Origin: Thermotogae bacterium
GTDB lineage: Bacteria > Thermotogota > Thermotogae > B3-G13
Direction: 5' to 3'
DNA: 19,464 nt
Assembly (NCBI GenBank): GCA_015486095.1
Contig: WFSK01000204.1
Span: 1-19,464 of the forward strand
Shown: piece after piece, positions 13,459-19,464 of the stretch
How positions within the stretch are numbered: position 1 is the stretch's first letter
Layout: every line of letters begins with the position of its first letter
Position numbers and translations under genes: made by a program
Notes under the pieces: model-generated
What the model was told of the DNA's origin: nothing
Database searches by the model: none
What the model saw: the letters and a program-made list of their open reading frames with translations, nothing else

Positions 13459-14652
13459 ATGAAAGGGAGAAAACCAAATGTAAAGGAATTTTTTGCCATC
13501 AATACTAGCATGGTTTCTATGCTGGTGATGGTTATATTGGTTGGAATGGGCGAAAAGATGGCGGAAAGATTTCTTCCGATATATCTGATTGCTCTTGGAG
13601 GTTCAACGATTTCCGTTGGCTTTTTGAATGGGCTGGATAATCTTTTGGGTGCGCTTTATTCTTTTCCTGGCGGATATCTCAGTGACAGAATTGGTTACAA
13701 AAAATCATTGTTGGTTTTTACTATCATAGCCATGATCGGATACTCAATAGTGATACTCATTCCGACATGGCAAGCTGTACTCATCGGCGCTTTCTTTTTT
13801 ATATCATGGACAGCGATCTCTCTACCTGCCATAATGAGCCTTGTATCGAATGTGGTACCTAAAAACAAGCGTGCAATGGGTGTTTCTCTTCATTCCCTTG
13901 TGAGACGCATTCCCATGGCTTTGGGACCATTATTCGGTGGATTTCTTATAGCCCTTTACGGTAATATCCTTGGAATAAGAATAGCCTTTGTTATAGCTTT
14001 AGTCTTCGCATTCGTATCCATAATCGTTGAGCAGCTTTTTGTAAGGGAAACGACCAAAAAGAGAAGTTCGATAAAGCTCTCTCAGATGTTGAAAAATCTG
14101 AAAGGCGATCTGAGAATACTTCTTGTAGCCGATATACTCGTGAGATTTGCGGAACAGATACCCTATGCCTTTGTCGTAATATGGGTGATCCAGAATAACG
14201 GATTTACGGCACTTCAGTTCGGAATCCTGACAACCATAGAAATGATAACAGCGATGATCGTATATATCCCCGTCGCCTATTTTGCCGATAGATATTCTAA
14301 AAAACCGTTTGTTGTCACGACTTTTGGGTTCTTCACGATCTTTCCACTGATCCTGATATTTTCAAGAAACTTTGAAATGCTCGTTGTAGCTTTTATAATA
14401 AGGGGATTAAAAGAATTCGGAGAACCCACGAGAAAATCTCTCATAATAGATCTTGCCCCAGAAAATGCCAAGGCAGGCACCTTCGGAGCTTATTACCTGA
14501 TAAGAGATACTGTGGTTTCAGGTGCGGCCTTCACCAGTGCTTTCCTCTGGAATGTATCTCCTTACGTTAACTTCCTAACGGCATTTGCTTTCGGTGCTAT
14601 CGGTACATTGTATTTTGCGCTCTTTGGCAGAGCTCCTGCTCAGGTCAATTGA
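13459..14652 (+). CDS. Major facilitator superfamily transporter
   Basis: 397 aa with about 12 hydrophobic segments, a secondary transporter of the inner membrane. The MFS motif A appears in the loop after the second segment as GGYLSDRIGYKKSLLV, with a counterpart in the second half, AYFADRYSKKPFVV. PKNKRAMGVSLHSLVRRIPMALGP resembles the motif of drug/proton antiporter-type carriers. The substrate cannot be read from the sequence. The ATG lies 5 bp after the stop of the ChrB-like gene and has no clear ribosome site, so translation is probably coupled. Pairing suggests efflux of the compound sensed or handled by the ChrB-like protein, which is inference. At least five ATT isoleucine codons occur, all in the first half, more than in most neighbours. 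Confidence 0.88.
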   Translation: MKGRKPNVKEFFAINTSMVSMLVMVILVGMGEKMAERFLPIYLIALGGSTISVGFLNGLDNLLGALYSFPGGYLSDRIGYKKSLLVFTIIAMIGYSIVILIPTWQAVLIGAFFFISWTAISLPAIMSLVSNVVPKNKRAMGVSLHSLVRRIPMALGPLFGGFLIALYGNILGIRIAFVIALVFAFVSIIVEQLFVRETTKKRSSIKLSQMLKNLKGDLRILLVADILVRFAEQIPYAFVVIWVIQNNGFTALQFGILTTIEMITAMIVYIPVAYFADRYSKKPFVVTTFGFFTIFPLILIFSRNFEMLVVAFIIRGLKEFGEPTRKSLIIDLAPENAKAGTFGAYYLIRDTVVSGAAFTSAFLWNVSPYVNFLTAFAFGAIGTLYFALFGRAPAQVN

Positions 14653-14700
14653 ACGATCATAAGGAAAAGTCATCATTTTAAGAGTATAAATAATAGGGAC

Positions 14701-14727
14701 TAAAGTTTTTCTGATATTTGCCGATGA
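14701..14727 (+). promoter_or_regulatory. Sigma-28 (FliA) promoter of the flaG-fliD operon
   Basis: TAAAGTTT (14701-14708), an 11-bp spacer, then GCCGATGA (14720-14727). The bacterial sigma-28 consensus is TAAAGTTT-N11-GCCGATAA, so 15 of 16 defined bases match with exact spacing. It lies 20 bp before the flaG ATG, which leaves room for a short leader carrying the GAGGTGATC ribosome site. Location in front of two late flagellar genes supports the call strongly. Confidence 0.88.
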
Positions 14728-14747
14728 ATAAATATGAGGTGATCTTA

Positions 14748-15116
14748 ATGCGGGTAGACGATAAGGCGAATGTACATTCAGAAGCTCATATAATACGGAA
14801 AGTTGCAAATGAAAATACAGTTCCTCAAGGGATACAGCATGAACCCAGGGATAAGGGCCGAGATGCCAAAGCACTTAAACTCAAGTCCATAGATGAAAAT
14901 CTGTTAAAAGATATCGCAAAGAGTGCAAACGAGATCGCAGATGTATTTAACAAAGTCCTCCGTTTTGAAGTGTTGGATGATCCGAAGATGATTGTGGTAA
15001 AGGTGGAGAACAAGCAAACGGGTGAGGTTATACGTCAGATACCCCCGGAAGAGATAGTGAAGCTTGCCAAAAATATAGAGAAGCTCCTCGGCATGCTGAT
15101 AGATGAAAAGGTATGA
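14748..15116 (+). CDS. flaG: FlaG family flagellar protein
   Basis: 122 aa from ATG at 14748, chosen for the ribosome site GAGGTGATC at 14736-14744; in-frame TTG at 14718 and ATG at 14724 would start inside the sigma-28 -10 element. The N-terminal half is polar and looks disordered. The C-terminal half (about 57-122) is the FlaG domain, with LRFEVLDDPKMIVVKVENKQ and TGEVIRQIPPEEIVKLAKNI. FlaG proteins influence filament length or assembly in several bacteria and are usually encoded just before fliD, as here. The stop TGA is nested in the fliD ribosome site (TGAGGTGAT). Confidence 0.9.
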   Translation: MRVDDKANVHSEAHIIRKVANENTVPQGIQHEPRDKGRDAKALKLKSIDENLLKDIAKSANEIADVFNKVLRFEVLDDPKMIVVKVENKQTGEVIRQIPPEEIVKLAKNIEKLLGMLIDEKV

Positions 15117-15126
15117 GGTGATTTAG

Positions 15127-16977
15127 ATGGCAGAGAGTATGTTTCAGGTAGGCGGCTTGATGAGCGGCCTTAATACCGCCGATATAATATCCAAATTGAT
15201 GTCCATCGAAAGGCAACCCTTAGATAGATTGCAGAAAGAATATGACCAATTGACATATAAAAAAGAACTCTACCAAGAATTGTATACAAAGCTCTTTTCC
15301 TTTCAAGATACGTTGAGGAGCTTGAGACTCCAGGGAACATTTCTCGTGAAAGATGTCAGCAGCTCCAACGAGTCCGTTCTTACAGCTACAGCATCTCCAG
15401 ATGCAGCAGAAGGCACCTATAAGATAAAAGTGGATTCACTCGCCACCGCGACTTCCATAGAATCGAGTGCAATAGATAATCCTATAGGCCACTTCATAGA
15501 TCCAACCGTTCCTTTGATAAACGCCGGTTTTGCAACTACCCCTACAAGTGGTACCATAACCGTAGATGGCGTCAGTATAAATGTGGATGTCAACACGGAT
15601 TCACTGAACGACGTTTTGAACAGGATCACTTCCAATACCTCTCTTACGGCCACATACGATAATACAACCGATAAAATAACTTTGGCAAGGGCATCGGGAG
15701 ACACATCCTCAATAAACGTTGGTAGTGAGACCGATACGAGCAACTTTCTCGATATAACGGGTTTGCTTACGAGTACAACTCAAGTCAACGATAATGGAAC
15801 ACCTACCGACCCGAGCGATGATTATTCTTACGTTGAGAGTGCTCACCACCTGGGAAGAGTTCTGTTGAATCAAGCGTTAAGCGATGTTAATTGGTATAGA
15901 ACGGATGTCAGCATTCAGGATGGAACGTTCAGTATAAACGGTGCATCGATCTCCGTAAACACAACAGATACTATACAGGATATCATAGATAAGATAAATG
16001 AATCCAGTGCGAATGTTACGGCAAGGTACAACACACAAACGGATAAGATAGAACTTACTTCTACCACCTTAGGACCTCTTCAGATAAGCATAGATACGGC
16101 AGGAGATAGTTCCAATTTCACAAAACTGGTCTCATGGGATACAGTTGCATCAAATGAGCAAACGCTGGGAAACAACTCTCAGATAGAGGTCAGCTTCAAC
16201 GGTGGTGCTACTTATGAAACTTTTATACGTTCTACGAATACGATAACTGATGCGATCGATTACGTTACGTTGAATCTACATAATACCTCTACCGACGCAG
16301 TCGATCTCAACATAACTCGTGATACGAGCAATGCCAAGACTGCGATACAGAATTTCGTCAACGATTACAATGACCTCATAGATTATCTCTATACAAAACT
16401 CAACGAGACCCCCGTTGAAAATCCGCAAACAGAGGAAGACAAGAAAAAGGGTCTATTAGCAAATGACAGTATGGTTAGGATGCTCTACGATAGATTGAGA
16501 AGTTTCGCCTATGCAACGGTCAGTGGACAACAACAATATGACAGTTTACCGATGATAGGGATCAATACCGGTGAGATAGGAGTGGATTACCACCAGATAT
16601 TGAAGGGTGAGTTGAAATTGGATGAGGATACTCTCGACGCTGCTCTGGCTGCAAATCCCGATGATGTTATGCGACTCTTTCAGAATACTGCCACAGGAAC
16701 ACAGGAAGGTATTGCACAACGCATGAACGACATGATAAATCAGTACATTCAATTTGGAGGAATTATAGAGTCCGTCATAACTACTGGTGGTTCTATAGAT
16801 CAAGAACAGGAGTATCTCCAGAATCAGATAGATACACTGAACGAACAATTACAGGCAAAGGAGATAGCTTATTGGCAGAAATTCACTGCTATGGAAGAAG
16901 CGTTGGCAAACCTTCAGGCTCAAAGTGCATGGTTATCCAATCAAACTTCGAACTCGTCTCAACGATCGGGAGCTTAA
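15127..16977 (+). CDS. fliD: Flagellar filament cap protein FliD (hook-associated protein 2)
   Basis: 616 aa. FliD caps the growing filament outside the cell and guides flagellin folding. The N-terminal domain (about 10-105) opens with VGGLMSGLNTADIISKLM and a heptad-like helix (about 31-67). The C-terminal FliD_C part (about 395-605) includes NFVNDYNDLIDYL, LLANDSMVRML and a closing coiled coil, with no cysteine. Between them are two copies of a flagellin-IN-type unit, at about 142-213 and 266-338. Each has GT-x-x-(V/I)-(D/N)-G-x-SI, a short helix, YN-x-x-TDKI and a Ser/Asn-Phe element. The length exceeds that of the compact E. coli protein (about 470 aa), mainly through these inserts. Secretion would be by the flagellar type III system, so no signal peptide is expected. 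It is cotranscribed with flaG. Confidence 0.94.
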   Translation: MAESMFQVGGLMSGLNTADIISKLMSIERQPLDRLQKEYDQLTYKKELYQELYTKLFSFQDTLRSLRLQGTFLVKDVSSSNESVLTATASPDAAEGTYKIKVDSLATATSIESSAIDNPIGHFIDPTVPLINAGFATTPTSGTITVDGVSINVDVNTDSLNDVLNRITSNTSLTATYDNTTDKITLARASGDTSSINVGSETDTSNFLDITGLLTSTTQVNDNGTPTDPSDDYSYVESAHHLGRVLLNQALSDVNWYRTDVSIQDGTFSINGASISVNTTDTIQDIIDKINESSANVTARYNTQTDKIELTSTTLGPLQISIDTAGDSSNFTKLVSWDTVASNEQTLGNNSQIEVSFNGGATYETFIRSTNTITDAIDYVTLNLHNTSTDAVDLNITRDTSNAKTAIQNFVNDYNDLIDYLYTKLNETPVENPQTEEDKKKGLLANDSMVRMLYDRLRSFAYATVSGQQQYDSLPMIGINTGEIGVDYHQILKGELKLDEDTLDAALAANPDDVMRLFQNTATGTQEGIAQRMNDMINQYIQFGGIIESVITTGGSIDQEQEYLQNQIDTLNEQLQAKEIAYWQKFTAMEEALANLQAQSAWLSNQTSNSSQRSGA

Positions 16978-16989
16978 TGATAGATAGAA

Positions 16990-17541
16990 ATGAAACTTCC
17001 CACACTTCTGTTACAGGTGTGTTGTGCCCCAGATGCAACGGTAGCGTATGAGAGATTAAAAGAGAATTACGATGTAACCTTCTGGTGGTACAATCCGAAT
17101 ATCCATCCATTAGCCGAATACGAGAAACGACTTTCATCTATGGTCGAATTGGCAAGAATATGGAATGTCCCATTGATCATAGAAAAATATGATCCAGAGA
17201 GATTCTTCGAGTTAGTACGAGGATTGGAGGATGAACCGGAAGGGGGGAGGAGATGCACTATATGTTTTGAGATGCATCTGACATTTGCACGTGAAAGAGC
17301 TGAAAGATGGGGATTTGATTATGTTACCACCACTCTTACTACCAGTCCCCATAAAGATGCGAACTTGATAAACTCATTGGGGGAAAGGATTTTCAGAGGT
17401 AGCAAGGTGAAATTCTTATCCGAGAACTTTAAGAAAAAAGATGGCTTCCTCAGAAGCGTTCAACTCTCCAAAGAATTAAAACTCTATCGGCAGAATTATT
17501 GTGGATGCATATTCAGTCTGATACCACGTTATAAGAGGTAA
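16990..17541 (+). CDS. queH: Epoxyqueuosine reductase QueH (DUF208)
   Basis: 183 aa. QueH performs the last step of queuosine synthesis, reducing epoxyqueuosine to queuosine at the wobble base of GUN-anticodon tRNAs; it is the cobalamin-independent alternative to QueG. The family cysteine pairs are all present: Cys11-Cys12 (VCCAPD), Cys89 and Cys92 (RRCTICF) and Cys171 and Cys173 (YCGC). They hold an Fe-S cluster and a further metal site in the family. WWYNPNIHPLAEYEKR and TTTLTTSPHKD are also characteristic. The ATG lies 12 bp after the fliD stop with only a weak ribosome site, so it probably rides on the flagellar transcript or has an unseen promoter. No other queuosine gene is in the window. 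Confidence 0.93.
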   Translation: MKLPTLLLQVCCAPDATVAYERLKENYDVTFWWYNPNIHPLAEYEKRLSSMVELARIWNVPLIIEKYDPERFFELVRGLEDEPEGGRRCTICFEMHLTFARERAERWGFDYVTTTLTTSPHKDANLINSLGERIFRGSKVKFLSENFKKKDGFLRSVQLSKELKLYRQNYCGCIFSLIPRYKR

Positions 17542-17606
17542 AGTTCATCGCTCCACAACACTAGCACATCGAGATATACCTTCTACTTCATGGAGTTTGA
17601 TGATGT

Positions 17607-17640
17607 GAGTGAGCATGTTGCTTACTTCCGCTATTTTTCT
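17607..17640 (+). terminator. Possible terminator after queH
   Basis: A 9-bp stem with two G-T pairs (17607-17615 with 17619-17627, loop TGT) is followed by CCGCTA and a T5 tract. The tract is separated from the stem by six bases, so this is a weak candidate for the end of the flaG-fliD-queH transcript. The rest of 17542-17657 shows nothing I can assign. Confidence 0.3.
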
Positions 17641-17657
17641 TTACATAGCATAAAAAG

Positions 17658-17729
17658 AGCCCCTGAAAGGAGTCGAACCTTCATCTACGGTTTAGGAAAC
17701 CGCCGCTCGATCCGTTGAGCTACAGGGGC
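17658..17729 (-). tRNA. tRNA-Arg (anticodon CCT)
   Basis: 72 nt on the minus strand. The acceptor is GCCCCTG/CAGGGGC with discriminator T; the D stem is GCTC/GAGC; the anticodon stem is GCGGT/ACCGT with loop TTCCTAA, giving CCT (complement of 17694-17696). The T arm is GAAGG-TTCGACT-CCTTT and the variable loop has four bases. It reads AGG, a codon used often in this window. CCA is not encoded. A T5 run follows shortly after the 3' end. Confidence 0.95.
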
Positions 17730-17743
17730 TTTTCTATAAGCTG

Positions 17744-17752
17744 TGATACAAT
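17744..17752 (+). promoter_or_regulatory. Candidate extended -10 of purH
   Basis: TGATACAAT matches the extended -10 pattern TGnTAnAAT, about 30 bp before the purH start. No -35 is visible, and it overlaps the divergent tRNA-Arg promoter. No purine riboswitch can fit in this short leader. Confidence 0.3.
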
Positions 17753-17779
17753 TATAGCATACATCATTGTGGAGGTGAA
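17751..17779 (-). promoter_or_regulatory. tRNA-Arg promoter
   Basis: Read on the minus strand, TTCACC (complement of 17774-17779), a 17-bp spacer and a perfect TATAAT (complement of 17751-17756). The expected start lies about 15 nt before the tRNA. It overlaps the purH ribosome site on the other strand. Confidence 0.55.
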
Positions 17780-17782
17780 GAG

Positions 17783-19291
17783 ATGAAGAAGGCTTTGATC
17801 TCTGTCTTCGATAAGAATGGCTTAACGGATTTTGCAAAAGGACTATTGACACAAGGCTTCGAGATCTTTACGACAAAAGGAACGGGAGATCGTCTAATGG
17901 AAAATGGGATAAAGGTAAGATACATCCATGAAATAACGGTTTTTAACGAACTCGTTGGGGGAAGAGTTAAGACACTCAACAGTAAGATTTTCGCAGGGAT
18001 ATTAGCGAGAGATTTACATATGGAAGATCTCGATGAGAAAGGCATTCCTGTATTCGATCTGGTCGTCGTTAACCTATATCCGTTCGAAAGGATCGCAGAG
18101 ATTTCATCGGATGAAGAGGAACTCGTTGAGAATATAGATATAGGAGGAGTAGCACTTCTCAGGGCGGCTGCTAAGAATTACGAGAGAGTAACGGTGGTTT
18201 CCGATCCCATCCAATATCCACTCGTGATAGAAGAACTCGAAAGATATGGAGAGATTCGAAAAGATATCAGTAAGAAGCTTGCTAAATCTGCCTTCGAGAG
18301 AGTGATCCATTATGATAGCACGATCGTAGCTCGATTATTCGGCAGTTCGAAGATGATATCGTTGAATGTAAAACCGTTTAAGACTTTAAGATATGGTGAA
18401 AATCCTCATCAATCTGCCTTTGTCGGTAAGATCGAGGGCACTCCTTCCGCCCTTGATGTTTTGAAAAAACTCCATGGTAAGGAATTATCGTACAACAATT
18501 ACCTCGATATGCTTTCGGCGATAAGGTTATCACAATCGCTTGGTGAAGGTGCGGTAGTCATAGTAAAACACACCAATCCATCTGGTGCTTCTCTCTTTCA
18601 TAATTCATTACTCGAAACGTATGAAAGGGCTCTTTCAACCGATCCAAAATCTTCTTTCGGTGGCATACTCTCCATCAATTCCAAAAATATCGATGTTAGT
18701 CTTGCAAAAAGGATAAACGAGCATTTCTACGAGATCGTCGCAGCGAGAGATTTTTCAAGGGAGGTACTCGATGTGCTTAAGAAGAAGCGTGATCGCAGGA
18801 TAATACGTTTCGATGATATTCCAAGGGGAATAAGAGAACTCAGGTTTATCGATGGTGTCTTACTCTCTCAGGAGCCTGATGAAGGTAAGCCATACGAAGA
18901 AATGAAGTGTGTAACATCGAGAAAACCCACTGAAGAAGAGATCAACGATGCCGTATTTGGACTCAACGTGGTAAGATATGTGAGATCGAACGCAGTGATT
19001 CTCGTGAAGAATGGAAGGCTCGTTGGAGTTGGAGCAGGACAGATGAGCAGGGTTGATGCTGCGCGGATCGCCATAGAAAAGGCAAAAGAATTCACCCATC
19101 GGTTAGATGGCGCTGTAATGGTTTCAGATGCGTTCTTTCCATTTCCAGATTCTGTAGAACTGGGAGTAAAAGAGGGAATCGAGGTCTTCGTTGAACCTGG
19201 GGGTTCTCGACGTGATGATGAAGTGATAAGGACCGCAGAAGCGGCAGGAGTAACCTTGCTATTCACCGGTAAACGTCTTTTCAGACACTGA
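17783..19291 (+). CDS. purH: Bifunctional AICAR transformylase / IMP cyclohydrolase
   Basis: 502 aa, normal for PurH. It performs the last two steps of de novo IMP synthesis: formylation of AICAR with 10-formyl-tetrahydrofolate, then ring closure. The N-terminal IMP cyclohydrolase (about 1-190, MGS-like fold) shows TTKGT, GGRVKT, NLYPF and DIGGVALLRAAAKN. The C-terminal transformylase shows LRYGENPHQSAF, the catalytic Lys262-His263 in IVKHTNPSG, SSFGGI and SDAFFPFPDSVE, and ends in KRLFRH. Instead of the usual KTLHPK the protein has KTLNSK (63-68), an unusual change of His-Pro to Asn-Ser. GGAGGTGAAG precedes the ATG. purD starts 14 bp downstream with its ribosome site on the purH stop, so the two form an operon. 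Confidence 0.95.
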   Translation: MKKALISVFDKNGLTDFAKGLLTQGFEIFTTKGTGDRLMENGIKVRYIHEITVFNELVGGRVKTLNSKIFAGILARDLHMEDLDEKGIPVFDLVVVNLYPFERIAEISSDEEELVENIDIGGVALLRAAAKNYERVTVVSDPIQYPLVIEELERYGEIRKDISKKLAKSAFERVIHYDSTIVARLFGSSKMISLNVKPFKTLRYGENPHQSAFVGKIEGTPSALDVLKKLHGKELSYNNYLDMLSAIRLSQSLGEGAVVIVKHTNPSGASLFHNSLLETYERALSTDPKSSFGGILSINSKNIDVSLAKRINEHFYEIVAARDFSREVLDVLKKKRDRRIIRFDDIPRGIRELRFIDGVLLSQEPDEGKPYEEMKCVTSRKPTEEEINDAVFGLNVVRYVRSNAVILVKNGRLVGVGAGQMSRVDAARIAIEKAKEFTHRLDGAVMVSDAFFPFPDSVELGVKEGIEVFVEPGGSRRDDEVIRTAEAAGVTLLFTGKRLFRH

Positions 19292-19305
19292 GGAGGATGA
19301 TATCG

Positions 19306-19464
19306 GTGCGTATTCTCGTATACGGTGGCGGAGGGCGTGAACATGCACTCGCATGGAAGTTATCCAGAAGTGAGTTGGTGGAGAAGATCTATCTGTACAG
19401 ACCCAATCCTTTGATGAAAAGATTGGGAGAAGAGATAGAAGCGATAGAATTCGAAGAACTCGCG
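19306..19464 (+). CDS. purD: Phosphoribosylamine-glycine ligase (5' part)
   Basis: The first 53 codons are seen; the gene runs off the window. The start is GTG at 19306 with GAGGAGGATGAT upstream, nested with the purH stop. The N terminus VRILVYGGGGREHALAWKL is the signature of PurD, the ATP-grasp enzyme that joins glycine to phosphoribosylamine in de novo purine synthesis; the glycine-rich loop belongs to its N domain. The rest of the visible part, with YLYRPNPLMKRLGEEIEAIEF, is less conserved and departs from the usual PGN motif at that place, reading RPNP instead. The purH-purD order is common in bacteria. Confidence 0.93.
   Translation, partial: MRILVYGGGGREHALAWKLSRSELVEKIYLYRPNPLMKRLGEEIEAIEFEELA

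Noticed and set aside
1..19464. CRISPR array, insertion sequence, toxin-antitoxin or other defence system
   Set aside because: I saw no regularly spaced repeats, terminal inverted repeats, transposase motifs or recognisable defence genes in any part of the window.

Overview
The window looks like ordinary chromosomal DNA from a flagellated, probably thermophilic fermentative bacterium, most likely in or near the phylum Thermotogota. This is an inference. It rests on dense co-oriented operons, GC near 40% by eye, heavy ATA (Ile) and AGA/AGG (Arg) codon use, strong extended Shine-Dalgarno sites (often AGGTGAT), and the gene set: a Na+-pumping decarboxylase, QueH, an EF-G-like paralogue, LUD and FlaG/FliD. 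I see no insertion sequence, integrase, CRISPR array, phage gene or toxin-antitoxin pair, and no gene-free stretch over about 120 bp.

Layout. (1) 1-837: 3' end of a carboxyltransferase (oxaloacetate decarboxylase alpha / pyruvate carboxylase B type) with no biotin domain. (2) 911-2014: an orphan MsmX/UgpC-type sugar-ABC ATPase, followed by a strong intrinsic terminator hairpin. (3) 2091-6334: a tight operon of LacD-type aldolase, phosphate acetyltransferase, acetate kinase and ornithine carbamoyltransferase, with tRNA-Pro(CGG) after it. (4) 8628-10406 and 6494-8578, minus strand: a secreted phosphodiester-glycosidase-type protein, then an EF-G-like GTPase with altered switch regions. (5) 10488-12913, plus strand: a small excisionase-like HTH protein, a LUD-domain protein, a HIT protein and the membrane beta subunit of a Na+-translocating decarboxylase. 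(6) 13019-14652: a stand-alone ChrB-type domain protein with an MFS transporter. (7) 14701-17541: a near-consensus sigma-28 promoter, flaG, fliD and queH. (8) tRNA-Arg(CCT) on minus, divergent from purH and the start of purD.

How the parts fit. The aldolase feeds triose phosphates to glycolysis. Pta-AckA turns acetyl-CoA into acetate and ATP. The decarboxylase alpha and beta subunits, encoded about 11 kb apart, would couple oxaloacetate-type decarboxylation to Na+ export if they work together, with biotin-carrier and gamma subunits supplied from elsewhere. FlaG and FliD act at the flagellar filament, and the sigma-28 site makes them late flagellar genes. PurH and PurD belong to de novo purine synthesis.

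I did not find a convincing new multi-gene system. The points most worth a second look are the sigma-28 promoter and its possible extension to queH, the ChrB/MFS pair with foreign-looking isoleucine codon use, the EF-G-like protein lacking the catalytic histidine, and the split Na+ pump.
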